A DNA stretch of 64,000 nucleotides from Anaerolineales bacterium (GCA_016744335.1 JADGEO010000001.1:124001-188000); one strand, 5' to 3'; positions 9,330 through 18,549 are shown, counted from the stretch's first letter. Numbers and translations are program-made. Notes: generated by a model not told the origin, from the letters alone.

Positions 9330-11690
9330 ATGAATAAAAGAGTAAAAACCCTCCGCCAGCAATCCCTTGACGCTCTCCCCACCATCGATTCGGAGCGAGC
9401 AGAGTTAATCACCGAATTCTATAAGAAAAATCAGGGGCTAGAATCCATTCCCGTGCAACGTGCCAAAGGCTTCGCCTACGTTCTCGGGCGAAAAAAAATC
9501 GTCTTCAACGCGGGCGAACTCATCGTTGGCGAGCGGGGCATCGCGCCAAAATCCACCTCCACCTATCCCGAAATCTGCTGTCACACCCTCACCGACCTCG
9601 ACACCCTCGACACCCGCCCCAAAACATCCTACAAAGTTTCTCCCTCCACACGCAGTGGCTACGCGCAAAGCGTTATTCCCTTTTGGCAGGATAAAGCCCT
9701 CCGTGACCGAATTCTCGCTGAGATGACACCCGCTTGGCACGATTCATTTAATGCTGGGATTTTTACGGAGTTTATGGAACAGCGCGCGCCCGGACATACC
9801 GTTTTGGATGGGAAAATCTACACAAAGGGGATGCTGGGGTTCAAACGTGACATCGAAGTTGCTGTCCGTACCCTCGACTTTATGCAAGACCCAAACGCCT
9901 ACGCTAAAGAACAGGAACTCCGCGCCATGGACATCGCCGCAGACGGAATCATCCGATTCGCTGAACGGCACGCTGAAAAAGCCGCGGCGTTGGCGGCAAT
10001 CGAGCCAAATGCCGAGAGAGAAGCTGAACTCGAAGAAATCAAGCAGATTTGCACGCGCGTCCCGGCTCATCCTCCGCAAAATTTTCACGAAGCATTGCAA
10101 TCCTATTGGTTTATCCATCTTGGCGTAATCACCGAACTCAATCCCTGGGATGCCTTCAACCCCGGCAGAATTGACCAACATTTATTGCCATTTTACGAAG
10201 CGGGGCTAAAAGATGGCACGCTGACGAAGGAGCGGGCGCGAGAATTATTGCAACTTTTCTGGATCAAATTCAACAACCAACCCGCGCCGCCAAAAGTGGG
10301 CGTGACAGCCGCCGAGAGCGGAACCTACACCGATTTTGCGACCATCAACACGGGCGGATTGAAGCCAGACGGCACAGACGGCGTGAACGAAGTAACCTAT
10401 TTGGTGCTGGACGTGATCAAAGAAATGCGGCTCTTGCAACCCAGCTCAAACTTGCAATTAAGCAAGAAAAATCCCGACCGCTTCTTGAAAAAAGCGGCTG
10501 AAATCATTCAAACTGGATTTGGGCAACCCTCCATTTTCAACGCCGATGCGGTCGTGCAAGAAATGGTGCGAGCGGGAAAAAATATCGTGGATGCGCGCAA
10601 CGGCGGTACAAGCGGTTGCGTGGAAACGGGCGCATTTGGCAAAGAAAATTACAATCTCACGGGCTATTTCAATATCCCCAAAGTGCTGGAGGTGACCCTG
10701 CATAATGGCATTGACCCGCGCACAGGAAAAGAAATTGGTCTCAAAACTGGCGACCCGCGTGATTTTGTAGATTTCGAAGCATTAATGGATACCTTCACAA
10801 AACAAATCAATCATTTTATTGACATAAAAGTGCGCGGCAATAATGTCATCGAACAACTTTACGCTCAGTATTTGCCTGTGCCATTTTTGTCGCTGTTAAT
10901 TGACGATTGTATTCCAACGGGAACAGATTATCACTCTGGCGGGGCGCGTTACAACACCTCCTATATTCAGGGCGTGGGCATTGGCTCGATTACGGATTCG
11001 CTTTCTGCGCTGAAATATCATGTTTTTGAAAATCAAACTTTCAGCATGGACGAATTACTTGCTACGCTCGAAAATGATTTTGATGGGCAAGAGAAAATCC
11101 GTCAGCGTTTACTGAATAAAACGCCAAAATATGGCAACGACAACGATTACGCCGATGATTTGATGAAAGAAGTCTTTGAGATTTACTTCAATGCCGTCAC
11201 AGGTCGCCCGAATACCAAAGGCGGCGAATATCAGATTAATTTGCTCCCGACCACCGTGCATGTCTATTTTGGCTCAGTGATTGGCGCGTTGCCAGATGGA
11301 CGCAAGGCGGGCATCCCGCTCTCGGAGGGAATCTCACCTGTGCAAGGCGCAGATAGAAAAGGTCCGACCGCCGTCATCAAATCTGTGGGGAAGATGGATC
11401 ATATACGCACGGGCGGGACTTTGCTGAACCAGAAACTTACGCCGAATCTGCTCGACACCAAAGCTGGCGTAGATAAATTTGTGCAACTCGTGCGCTCATA
11501 TTTCAATATGGATGGGCATCATATCCAGTTTAATGTGGTTACGCGCGAAACTTTGCAGAAGGCGAAAGCAAACCCTGACGCGTACCGCGATTTAATTGTC
11601 CGCGTGGCTGGATACAGCGATTATTTCTGTGATCTGAGCGAGGCGTTGCAAGATGAGATTATGAACAGAACGGAGCACGAGGCGTTTTGA
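9330..11690 (+). CDS. hypD: trans-4-hydroxy-L-proline dehydratase (glycyl radical enzyme)
   Basis: This 786-residue glycyl radical enzyme dehydrates trans-4-hydroxyproline to pyrroline-5-carboxylate. The call rests on whole-length resemblance to the Clostridioides HypD I remember, including FMEQRAPGHTV, ELNPWDAFNPGR, FNNQPAPPKVGVTAAESG, GGARYNTSYIQGVGIG and KMDHIRTGGTLLNQ. The thiyl Cys430 and base Glu432 lie in GTSGCVETG, and the radical Gly761 in RVAGYSD; all are four below the clostridial numbers 434/436/765. The SD is CAAGGAG. No radical-SAM activase (HypE) and no proC lie next to it, which is unusual. A terminator about 215 bases downstream closes the monocistronic unit. Confidence 0.85.
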   Translation: MNKRVKTLRQQSLDALPTIDSERAELITEFYKKNQGLESIPVQRAKGFAYVLGRKKIVFNAGELIVGERGIAPKSTSTYPEICCHTLTDLDTLDTRPKTSYKVSPSTRSGYAQSVIPFWQDKALRDRILAEMTPAWHDSFNAGIFTEFMEQRAPGHTVLDGKIYTKGMLGFKRDIEVAVRTLDFMQDPNAYAKEQELRAMDIAADGIIRFAERHAEKAAALAAIEPNAEREAELEEIKQICTRVPAHPPQNFHEALQSYWFIHLGVITELNPWDAFNPGRIDQHLLPFYEAGLKDGTLTKERARELLQLFWIKFNNQPAPPKVGVTAAESGTYTDFATINTGGLKPDGTDGVNEVTYLVLDVIKEMRLLQPSSNLQLSKKNPDRFLKKAAEIIQTGFGQPSIFNADAVVQEMVRAGKNIVDARNGGTSGCVETGAFGKENYNLTGYFNIPKVLEVTLHNGIDPRTGKEIGLKTGDPRDFVDFEALMDTFTKQINHFIDIKVRGNNVIEQLYAQYLPVPFLSLLIDDCIPTGTDYHSGGARYNTSYIQGVGIGSITDSLSALKYHVFENQTFSMDELLATLENDFDGQEKIRQRLLNKTPKYGNDNDYADDLMKEVFEIYFNAVTGRPNTKGGEYQINLLPTTVHVYFGSVIGALPDGRKAGIPLSEGISPVQGADRKGPTAVIKSVGKMDHIRTGGTLLNQKLTPNLLDTKAGVDKFVQLVRSYFNMDGHHIQFNVVTRETLQKAKANPDAYRDLIVRVAGYSDYFCDLSEALQDEIMNRTEHEAF

Positions 11691-11903
11691 TACCATAACA
11701 CGACATTTATGTCGCACTTGGAGACGGTGACAACTGAAGCCATTACTACGAGGGCGAGACAAATCTCGCGTTAAGGAATTTGATTGCGTAGGTCAGAATA
11801 ACGTGAGGCGTTTATCTCCACACAATTGCCAATTTAAGGGTAATAAACCAAAATTCACGCGCGAAGCGGCTTTTCATCCCATTCCAATTAACAAATTTGA
11901 AAG
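11691..11903. other. Gap after hypD with small palindromes and a repeat end
   Basis: No gene seen. It holds a short CGACAT/ATGTCG palindrome just after the hypD stop, a GCGAGA/TCTCGC hairpin near 11771-11790, and at 11856-11880 a solo end (minus strand GGGATGAAAAGCCGCTTCGC) of the MITE-like family seen at 60225. Confidence 0.4.
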
Positions 11904-11950
11904 CAGGCAATCTCTTTCCTTAAAAGATAGAAGATTGCCTTCTTTTTTTA
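11904..11950 (+). terminator. Terminator between hypD and the S1 gene
   Basis: Bases 11905-11913 pair with 11932-11940 and are followed by TTCTTTTTTT. The S1 gene promoter begins immediately after it. Confidence 0.75.
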
Positions 11951-11978
11951 TTGACGCATCTCTAAAACCGAGTATAAT
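11951..11978 (+). promoter_or_regulatory. Sigma70-type promoter of the S1 gene
   Basis: TTGACG at 11951-11956, a 16-base spacer and a perfect TATAAT at 11973-11978, about 50 bases before the ATG at 12028. One of the clearest promoters in the window. Confidence 0.75.
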
Positions 11979-12027
11979 CACGGGTCGGTAAACTTATAAA
12001 TAGAACTAGAGAAAAAGGAGTAGGCTT

Positions 12028-12795
12028 ATGGCTGAAAACGAGAAAACGCAAGCCAATGCGTTAGAAGCAAAACAAAAAATAAAAGGGACAATCACCAAAA
12101 TTACAATTGGTGGCGCAATTGTTGATTTAGGCACCGATCAATTACCGGGAGTACTTCATATCTCCCAGTTACAAAAAGAACATCTAACCAAAGTGGAAGA
12201 TGCTGTTGAGGTTGGTCAAGAAGTAGAAGTATGGGTACGCCGTGCCAAAACAGACCGCATTGAATTAACAATGATTGAGCCTCTGACTTTAGAATGGCGT
12301 GAAATGAAGCCCGATATGACAGTAAAAGGCAAAATTGAACGTTTAGAGACTTATGGCGCATTCGTTGACATCGGTGCAGAACGCCCCGGTTTAGTACATG
12401 TAAGCGAAATTGCACATGGTTATGTTAAAGACCCTTCACAAGTTGTAAAAGCTGGTGATGAAGTAGATGTGATGATTCTCGAAGTCAATCGCCGAAAGAA
12501 ACAAATTCGATTGAGCATGAAAGCCACATTGCCCGAACCTGCAGAAAGTGCCAGCAACCCCAAACGTGGACGTGGGGGCAAAAGACGCAGTAGCAAGAAA
12601 AGCGTTGAGGCCATGATGGCAGAGCTTGAGGGTGATGAACCCAAAGCACCAGAACACACCGCTATGGAAATGGCTTGGCAAGCGGCTCTTGATCGTGCTG
12701 ATAGTTCTAAAAAAGCATCCAAAAAAGAAGAAAAAGTCCAAAAAGACGAAACACAAGATGAAATTTTAGCTCGCACTTTGAAAGAACGAAAATAA
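12028..12795 (+). CDS. S1 RNA-binding domain protein (two S1 repeats)
   Basis: The 255-residue protein carries two OB-fold S1 domains: about 17-88 (IKGTITKITIGGAIVDLG, GVLHISQL) and about 100-170 (VKGKIERLETYGAFVDIG, PGLVHVSEI, QIRLSMK). The lysine- and glutamate-rich C-terminus (about 180-255) looks disordered. It is shorter than ribosomal protein S1 (4-6 repeats), so it is better viewed as a two-S1 RNA-binding protein acting in translation or RNA stability. A consensus promoter, an SD (AAGGAG) and its own terminator make it a clean single-gene unit. Confidence 0.85.
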   Translation: MAENEKTQANALEAKQKIKGTITKITIGGAIVDLGTDQLPGVLHISQLQKEHLTKVEDAVEVGQEVEVWVRRAKTDRIELTMIEPLTLEWREMKPDMTVKGKIERLETYGAFVDIGAERPGLVHVSEIAHGYVKDPSQVVKAGDEVDVMILEVNRRKKQIRLSMKATLPEPAESASNPKRGRGGKRRSSKKSVEAMMAELEGDEPKAPEHTAMEMAWQAALDRADSSKKASKKEEKVQKDETQDEILARTLKERK

Positions 12796-12818
12796 CGCTT
12801 AGTTGCAAATTTAAACAC

Positions 12819-12857
12819 AAAAACGCCGAACTTTTATAAAAGTTCGGCGTTTTTTTA
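12819..12857. terminator. Bidirectional terminator between convergent genes
   Basis: A near-perfect palindrome (AACGCCGAACTTTTA and its complement, about 12822-12852) flanked by an A run on the left and T7 on the right. It serves the S1 gene and the convergent acyl-AMP ligase gene. Confidence 0.85.
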
Positions 12858-12867
12858 TCTTATAGTT

Positions 12868-12912
12868 GGCTCGCCCTTGCCCAGTTGGGCAACCGCAAGA
12901 GTGCGCTCCTAC
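12868..12912 (-). repeat. Dispersed GTAGGAGC...GCCC repeat, copy A
   Basis: Read on the minus strand it starts GTAGGAGCGCACTCTTGCGG and ends in GGGCAAGGGCGAGCC. The same string with few changes is found at 41150-41212. The TAG at its start is the stop codon of the acyl-AMP ligase gene. Confidence 0.7.
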
Positions 12913-14582
12913 ATCTCTCTCAAATACTTTTCTTTATTTGCGCCACGTGCGGCTTTTCCGCTCGAAGTTTTTAAAATCCACTTTTCTGGCACAATTTTTA
13001 CCTGACGCAACGCCACCGCCGAGTTTGTGGTCACATATTTTCGGACTTCGTCAGCCAATTTGAAGCGCGCTTCATCTGTAGGCACGTCTGCTTCGGCGAC
13101 AATAATCACCTCTTCGGTGCCCGTGCGCTCATCGTAAACGCCAAAAGCCACCGCTCGCCCGGCGTGAATGCCCTCCACTTCATAAACCAAACGCTCTAAA
13201 TCTTGCGGGTAGATATTTTTGCCACCCACAATAATCATCTCTTTTTTGCGTCCCGAAACGAACAACTCATCCCCCACCAAATAGCCAAAATCGCCCGTCA
13301 GATACCACTCGCCTACGAATGCCTTCGCGGTTGTTTGCGGGCGATTATAGTATTCGGTCAACATACAATCACTCTTCAGCGCAATCTCGCCAATTTCCCT
13401 TTCTTGGACTTCTTCTCCAGCGGGATTGAGAACGCGCACGCGCGTATTGGCGATTACCTGCCCAGACGACATCATTTTGACGGAAAGCGAATCCGCCCGT
13501 GCTGGACGCGTGATTCCGCCAGTAGACAGTGATTCGGCGTCAACATCGTCTATCGCGGGTGGACGTGAGATATTACTCTGCGTCACCGCGAAGGTGTTCT
13601 CAGCCATCGCATAAGATGTTTGCAGGGCTTCTAACTTTAGACCATACTCTTGGAACTTTTCATAAAAAGCTTGGTGACTCTCCCAACGCACTGGCTCAGA
13701 ACAATTGATAATAGCGCGCCATGAAGATAAATCTACACTTTCGAGATGCCTATCGCGTATTTTGCGGGCACAGAAAATATAAGCAAAATTTGGCATCCAA
13801 GTCAGTGTGCCTTTATATTTTGAAACAGCATGCATTAACCTATAAGGCGCACGCACCCAATCGAAGGGCGAGATTAAGACCAGCGGAATACCCTTTAGTA
13901 TTGGAAGCAGAAAACTGGCAATTAACCCCATATCGTGATAAAGAGGCAACCAAGAGACAATCACATCTTTTTCTGAATCTAGGGCAATAGATTGACCATA
14001 CGCGTCAAGCTGATTCATCACCGCACGATGAGAAAGCGCAACGCCTTTTTGCAACCCCGTTGTCCCTGATGAGTGCTGCAGTAAAACGATGTCTTCAGCA
14101 GAATGTTGAAGTCCGCCAAGCAAGCTAAAATCTACGCGCGCGGCGGTAGGAATTTGGTCAGATAAAATGACTTCACGAACAGAATCTCCATCATCTAAAA
14201 CGTCTCGTATATTCCTTTCAAATTCAGGATAGGTGATAATCGCAACTGGTTTTGTCACAGAAATTAACGCAGATAAATCTTCCCGATAACGCTCTGGGGA
14301 GAGTTTCTCGGTGAGAAAAGGCATAATGGAGGGAATTGCGCCATGTAAAACGGCTCCCCAAAAGGCATAGAGCAAATCGGGGCTATGTTGCAAAATAAGC
14401 ACGATAACATCCCCTGATTTAATGCCTTTTTGGGCATAAATCTGAGCGTAGGCATTTGCGCCCTCAATAAGTTGGCGATATGAAAGGCGCAAATCGTCCT
14501 CCCCTGATTTTTGCAAATATACACATGCGCGATTTGGGGATGTTTTATAGAATTTTTGGAGGATATGTGTGAAAGTGGTCAT
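12909..14582 (-). CDS. Fatty-acyl-AMP ligase (FAAL-like adenylate-forming enzyme)
   Basis: A 557-residue ANL-superfamily enzyme that activates a fatty or other acyl acid with ATP. Motifs in order: P-loop-like SSGTTGLQKGV, SWLPLYHDMGL (the FAAL form of A4), TLTWMPNFAY, NCSEPV, SYAMAENTFAVTQS (A5), TGDFGY (A7) and the C-terminal SGKAARG with the catalytic lysine region. The YHDMGL and AMAENTFAVT wording favours a FAAL over an acyl-CoA synthetase. Without the FAAL insertion motif checked in structure, CoA ligase remains possible. There is no PKS or acyl-carrier gene nearby, so the product is unknown. Its stop codon falls in a dispersed repeat. Confidence 0.82.
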   Translation of the reverse strand: MTTFTHILQKFYKTSPNRACVYLQKSGEDDLRLSYRQLIEGANAYAQIYAQKGIKSGDVIVLILQHSPDLLYAFWGAVLHGAIPSIMPFLTEKLSPERYREDLSALISVTKPVAIITYPEFERNIRDVLDDGDSVREVILSDQIPTAARVDFSLLGGLQHSAEDIVLLQHSSGTTGLQKGVALSHRAVMNQLDAYGQSIALDSEKDVIVSWLPLYHDMGLIASFLLPILKGIPLVLISPFDWVRAPYRLMHAVSKYKGTLTWMPNFAYIFCARKIRDRHLESVDLSSWRAIINCSEPVRWESHQAFYEKFQEYGLKLEALQTSYAMAENTFAVTQSNISRPPAIDDVDAESLSTGGITRPARADSLSVKMMSSGQVIANTRVRVLNPAGEEVQEREIGEIALKSDCMLTEYYNRPQTTAKAFVGEWYLTGDFGYLVGDELFVSGRKKEMIIVGGKNIYPQDLERLVYEVEGIHAGRAVAFGVYDERTGTEEVIIVAEADVPTDEARFKLADEVRKYVTTNSAVALRQVKIVPEKWILKTSSGKAARGANKEKYLREM

Positions 14583-14622
14583 AAAATTTATACTTAATAT
14601 GGTGTGATTTTTTGTCAGCTAC

Positions 14623-15327
14623 TTAGGAAAAAAGGCTTAAAATCCATACAATAAGTGGCGCAACTGCCAAAGCAGGCAGAAAGCTACCCACGCGAATTTT
14701 CTTTATTTCTAAAAGGCTAGAGATTGCCAAGCCAATTAATATCACGCCGCCAACAGCGGTCATTTCGATCATCATCGGCTCGGTGATGAAGCTATCTAAT
14801 TGAGCGGCAAGGAGGGAAATACCGCCCTGATAAACGAGCACAACGACTGCCGAAAACATGACCCCAACCCCTAGCGTGGAGGCGAAGGCGAGGGAGGCGA
14901 ATCCATCTAGCACAGATTTGACGGCGAGGAGTTCATAGTTGCCGCTCAAGCCATCTTGAATAGAGCCGAGAATAGTGAGCGGCCCAATACAAAAAAGCAA
15001 AGATGCGGTCATAAAGCCGCGAATAAAACGCTCACTTTCAGCAGAATTATTTTTCTTACCCACTTTAGATTCTATCCAGCTCCCCATATTTTCTAAGCCC
15101 TCTTCAATTTTCCACCATTCTCCTAGAATTGCACCCATAAGAAGTCCGCCTAAGACGATAAGGGTTTCTTCTGATTCGAGAAACATGGAGACACCTATGG
15201 CTAAAGTGAAAAGTCCCAACCCCGCGGTAACGGTGCTTTTTAGGCGGTCTGGGAGGCGCGCTCCGAAGAGAAGCCCTAAGACACTGCCGATGATGATTGT
15301 AATTACATTGATGATGGTTCCAGTCAT
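14623..15327 (-). CDS. DUF554 (YdfK/YqgA-like) membrane protein
   Basis: About 234 residues from the ATG at 15327, chosen because AAGGAA lies 6 bases upstream; the ATG at 15348 has no SD. The sequence is that of the DUF554 family: MTGTIINVITIIIGSVLGLLFG at the start (read in parts), then FIRGFMTASLLFCIGPLTILG and FASTLGVGVMFSA, with about six TM helices. Family function is unknown, although the glycine-rich helix pairs suggest a transporter or channel. It lies 40 bases upstream of the acyl-AMP ligase on the same strand and may share a transcript. Confidence 0.85.
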   Translation of the reverse strand: MTGTIINVITIIIGSVLGLLFGARLPDRLKSTVTAGLGLFTLAIGVSMFLESEETLIVLGGLLMGAILGEWWKIEEGLENMGSWIESKVGKKNNSAESERFIRGFMTASLLFCIGPLTILGSIQDGLSGNYELLAVKSVLDGFASLAFASTLGVGVMFSAVVVLVYQGGISLLAAQLDSFITEPMMIEMTAVGGVILIGLAISSLLEIKKIRVGSFLPALAVAPLIVWILSLFS

Positions 15328-15818
15328 AAAAGTTCCTTGTATTGGCAATAAAACTGATAACTCTGTAAAAGTCTTGAAATATGAAAAAATGACGTGTTTC
15401 CACAGCGAAGGTAGCGAAGTTTTTAAGACAAAAAGGTAAGAAAAATAAACACTACAGAACTTGCTTCCTACCTTTGGAGCAGATTTTTCTGCTTCTAACA
15501 GATTTAGTTATTCGTATTTTTAGGTTGTATCCAATTCCACTGGGGCGTAAACGGGCTGGTGAAGTTGGCAATAAGGGCATGTTTACGTTAGAACCACATA
15601 ATCCGTTAGAACTAGAGAATTTTTAAACTTTTCAAGTTTTTCTTCTCGCCCTTCGTTTCTTCGCGGTAAGGAGTAAAGTTTTACTGAGTTTTCAGAATAA
15701 AAAAAATGAAGCCATGAAATCACACAAAAAAGCACGAAGGGGAAACTTACCGCCGCCGAGGACGGCGGCTAGAGCAGGGGCGGGACTGCACGACTTTTGT
15801 CACCCATGTTACCCCTTG
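15328..15818. other. 490-base gap without a supported gene
   Basis: A and T tracts and short repeats only. It shares ATCCGTTAGAACTAG (near 15600) with the gap at 7725, and carries the CCGCCGAGGACGGCGG palindrome at 15751-15775. Frame scraps near 15530-15600 do not extend. Confidence 0.35.
15751..15775. repeat. CCGCCGAGGACGGCGG palindromic repeat
   Basis: The string CGCCGCCGAGGACGGCGGCT plus a purine and GAGC recurs at 25074-25098. Each copy is a short GC hairpin in AT-rich DNA, a REP-like unit. Confidence 0.65.
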
Positions 15819-16373
15819 CTACCCATGTCGCCCTTTCACCATCTGCGTTTCTTTTCCATCAAATTGGTTTTCAGCCAACTCCAAGACGAAGCAAAGCGAA
15901 GATAATCGATTAAGATAGCGCAACAGTTCGGTGTTTTCCAATTCATCTGTATCGAGTAGTTCTGCGATTCTCCGCTCAGCGCGGCGAGTGACGGCGCGGG
16001 CAACAGAAAGCGCACCACCTGCCCTACTTTCACCAGGCAAAATGAATTCTTTGGGCATTTCAATCGCTTCGCTAAAGATGTCTATTTGCTCTTCGAGCCA
16101 GCTAACACTATCAATGTTGATGGTGCGGAATTTTGCCGCGTTTTCTGGCGTTGCGGCAACTTCTGCCATAAGTGCGTAGAGATCGCGCTGTACTTTGAGC
16201 AAACTCGCATTCACTTTAGGAGAATCTGAAAGGGAGCGCGCCAAGCCCAAGGTCGCGGTTGCTTCGTCTAATGCACCAAGAGCTTCAATGCGGGGGTGAT
16301 ATTTAGGCAAACGAATTTTACTGAGAGTGTCTGTTCTCCCATCATCGCCTTTGCGTGTGTAAAATTTTTTCAT
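15819..16373 (-). CDS. Cob(I)yrinic acid a,c-diamide adenosyltransferase, PduO type
   Basis: The 184-residue enzyme transfers adenosyl from ATP to cob(I)alamin, forming coenzyme B12. It shows the PduO N-terminal ATP motif (FYTRKGDDGRTDT), the ALGALDEATATLGLA helix, SVARAVTRRAER and the C-terminal YLNRLSSLCFVLE. Length is normal for a PduO-only enzyme. No B12 synthesis or B12-dependent gene is adjacent. The -10 box TATAAT ends 7 bases before the ATG and no SD exists, which predicts a leaderless mRNA. It is divergent from the gene at 16435, whose -10 also lies just before its ATG. Confidence 0.9.
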   Translation of the reverse strand: MKKFYTRKGDDGRTDTLSKIRLPKYHPRIEALGALDEATATLGLARSLSDSPKVNASLLKVQRDLYALMAEVAATPENAAKFRTINIDSVSWLEEQIDIFSEAIEMPKEFILPGESRAGGALSVARAVTRRAERRIAELLDTDELENTELLRYLNRLSSLCFVLELAENQFDGKETQMVKGRHG

Positions 16374-16380
16374 AGGCTAG

Positions 16381-16408
16381 ATTATAGCGTGAAAGCTAAA
16401 AATGTAAA
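16381..16408 (-). promoter_or_regulatory. Promoter of the adenosyltransferase gene (leaderless)
   Basis: On the minus strand: TTTACA (16408-16403), a 16-base spacer, TATAAT (16386-16381), then 7 bases to the ATG at 16373. Confidence 0.65.
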
Positions 16409-16422
16409 CGCATCATTCAGGG

Positions 16423-16428
16423 TATAAT
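16423..16428 (+). promoter_or_regulatory. -10 box of the gene at 16435 (leaderless)
   Basis: A perfect TATAAT followed by 6 bases and the ATG. There is no SD, and the -35 is weak. Confidence 0.55.
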
Positions 16429-16434
16429 TTCTCC

Positions 16435-17061
16435 ATGTTAATTCCTTATCACCGAGAAATTTTAAGCGAAGCCTTGAAGGGCAAAATTGGCACAAATGCG
16501 TTAAAAATAATTGCTAAAGCAAATGCCAAACAAGATGGGCTGCGCGGGCAAATTGGGCATGATGAATATCATTTCGACAATAATGCCTTTAATGAAAGCT
16601 ACGCTTATATTGCTGAAAATCACGTGCAGGTTCACAACGCACTAAAGAAAGGTTTTATGAAAAAAGCCTGGTCGGCTTTTGGGCGGCTTTCGCATACCGC
16701 ACAGGATTTTTATGCACACAGCAATTATATTCCCCTTTGGTTGGCAAAATTTGATAAGAAAAACACACCCACCCCACCTGATGTTATTCACGATGATGAA
16801 AGTATTTTCCAAAACCCAAAGCTCAGCTCTGGAAAACTTTATTACCCATTAGAATTATTTTCTTATATTCCTCCGCTAAAAAAACATGTGATGCCCCACT
16901 TGCCCAAAGACTCTCATGCTTGGATGAATATCGATTCTCCTGCACAGGGAAAGATTTTTGAATATACTTTTACAGCGGCAGTCAAGGCAACGCAGGACGA
17001 ATGGAATAAAATTTTAGAAAAACTATCGAGCGAAGAAAAAAAGCTATTTCTATCATTCTAA
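16435..17061 (+). CDS. Het-C/zinc-dependent phospholipase C-like protein
   Basis: This 208-residue protein has the histidine-rich helical pattern of the bacterial phospholipase C/Het-C group: HREILSEAL at the N-terminus, IGHDEYHFDN, and GRLSHTAQDFYAHSNYIPLW near 80-100. The His and Asp residues of these blocks would bind the zinc cluster. No signal peptide is seen, whereas many secreted homologues have one, so it may act inside the cell or be a non-enzymatic relative. Substrate is unknown. A perfect -10 box 6 bases before the ATG and absence of an SD suggest a leaderless message. Confidence 0.6.
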   Translation: MLIPYHREILSEALKGKIGTNALKIIAKANAKQDGLRGQIGHDEYHFDNNAFNESYAYIAENHVQVHNALKKGFMKKAWSAFGRLSHTAQDFYAHSNYIPLWLAKFDKKNTPTPPDVIHDDESIFQNPKLSSGKLYYPLELFSYIPPLKKHVMPHLPKDSHAWMNIDSPAQGKIFEYTFTAAVKATQDEWNKILEKLSSEEKKLFLSF

Positions 17062-17139
17062 ATCTAAACTCCCATTCCCCTCTCTCCGCAAAGCACGTAT
17101 AATACAATTCTATTAAATCTAAAAATTATCATTCACTCA

Positions 17140-18423
17140 ATGCCTAAAAACACAGACCCACTCGAAGTTACTCAACACGCTCAACATCAAGACTTAGGTA
17201 AAACGCGCCCCACACGTGCTCAGCGGCGGCGCGCGTTACGTAGAGAACGCCGAAAAGCACTACCTAAAAGCCTAGAAGCACGCTCAGAATACCTTCAAGT
17301 TCTTATTCAGCGGGCTTATCCTTCGTACGAGTTTTTTCTCTTTTCAGCCCTAAGCGGTGCAATTTTAGGCTTGGGCTACTTGCTTGATGCCCAAGCCTTT
17401 CTCGTATTTGGCGCACTGATGGCTCCACTCATGTCGCCACTGGTAGGGCAAATGCTCGCCACAGTCAGCGGGTCGGCAAAATATTTTCTCAAAGCCTTCA
17501 CTGCATTTTTTATCGGCAGTGCTCTCGTCTTTGTCACTGGTGCTTTAGCAGGTTTTGCGGCGCGTCTTTGGTTGCCGCTAACACTCACGCAAACTTATGT
17601 CCACACTCGGCTATGGTGGGCAGATTTAGTCATTTTGGCAATCGGCACAATTTTATTATCCGTATCTTTTGTGCGCTCAGAGAAAAAACCTTTTTTACCT
17701 AGTGTAATCCTTGCCTACGAACTCTTTTTGCCCCTTAACGCATCTGCTTTTGGGCTTGCAAGTGGCATTGAGGGCATTTTTCCGCAAGGACTTTTTGTTT
17801 TTGTTGCACATTTTGCTTGGACCTTACTTTTGGGTAGTCTCACCCTTTTCTTCTTAGGATTTCGCCCACTCAAACTTATTAATTGGATTTTCAGCTTACT
17901 CGTTCTCGCTACCATCCTTGCCACACTAGCGGGATTGATTTTGCCGGGGACAAGTCCCACCTCTACAGCGGCACCCCAGCCCACGTCCACGCGTGATGCG
18001 GAGATGGTGGGAACGAAGACAAATGTGCCAGATACAGAAAATGCCCCTACGCGGACTCCTGTCCCAGCTACGGCATCCCCCCAAAAAACTGCCGCAACAA
18101 CCGCGACTTTGGGCGTGAGTGCCACCCCCAGCATTAGCGAGACCCCATCATTAACGCCCACGACCACCCTCACTGCTGAGCCAACTCCGCTCTATGCGTT
18201 AGTTGCTTCGAGCAGTGGCGGGGGCGCGTTTATGAGACGTGAGCCAGGCGGCCCTGTAATTTTGACACTCGAAAATGATGAATTGGTTGAAGCCCTAACT
18301 GCCCCACTAGAGCATGATGATATTTCTTGGGTGCAAATAAAAGTGGTACGTGGCACAGAAGTTTTTGAAGGGTGGATTATTCAATCGGTATTAAAAACGG
18401 CGACCCCTTCGCCTGATTGGTAG
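17140..18423 (+). CDS. DUF389 membrane protein with C-terminal SH3-like domain
   Basis: 427 residues. A basic N-terminus (QRRRALRRERRKAL) precedes a DUF389 membrane unit of about six helices (about 60-280) with ALMAPLMSPLVGQMLA, the most conserved part of the family. A Thr/Pro/Ala linker (about 285-345) then leads to an SH3-like domain (about 347-420; RREPGGPVILTLENDELVE, WVQIKV, GWIIQSVL). The linker type is common in extracytoplasmic Chloroflexota proteins, so the SH3 part probably faces the cell wall. Function of DUF389 proteins is not settled. Confidence 0.82.
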   Translation: MPKNTDPLEVTQHAQHQDLGKTRPTRAQRRRALRRERRKALPKSLEARSEYLQVLIQRAYPSYEFFLFSALSGAILGLGYLLDAQAFLVFGALMAPLMSPLVGQMLATVSGSAKYFLKAFTAFFIGSALVFVTGALAGFAARLWLPLTLTQTYVHTRLWWADLVILAIGTILLSVSFVRSEKKPFLPSVILAYELFLPLNASAFGLASGIEGIFPQGLFVFVAHFAWTLLLGSLTLFFLGFRPLKLINWIFSLLVLATILATLAGLILPGTSPTSTAAPQPTSTRDAEMVGTKTNVPDTENAPTRTPVPATASPQKTAATTATLGVSATPSISETPSLTPTTTLTAEPTPLYALVASSSGGGAFMRREPGGPVILTLENDELVEALTAPLEHDDISWVQIKVVRGTEVFEGWIIQSVLKTATPSPDW

Positions 18424-18432
18424 TTAAATAAG

Positions 18433-18526
18433 ACACCGAGTGTTTTTTATTTTTGGCAAAGTAATTTCTGATTAAGGAATCGATATTCTTAACAGATGTC
18501 ACATTCCACAAGAAAACACTCGGTGT
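18433..18526. repeat. Inverted repeat with 66-base loop (ACCGAGTGTTTT arms)
   Basis: Bases 18433-18446 are the exact complement of 18513-18526. The arm sequence recurs, closely spaced, in the hairpin at 25111-25141. It lies between the DUF389 stop and the mutase start. Confidence 0.6.
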
Positions 18527-18549
18527 TTCGTTGATTATAAGGAGTAAAT

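Noticed and set aside
9438..10181. Several overlapping open frames on both strands within hypD
   Set aside because: hypD is a near-perfect family match across this region; the others are shadows.
15530..15640. Possible degraded coding segment
   Set aside because: A short frame (RLYPIPLGRKRAGEVGNKG) has no recognisable family and ends soon; not enough to call a pseudogene.
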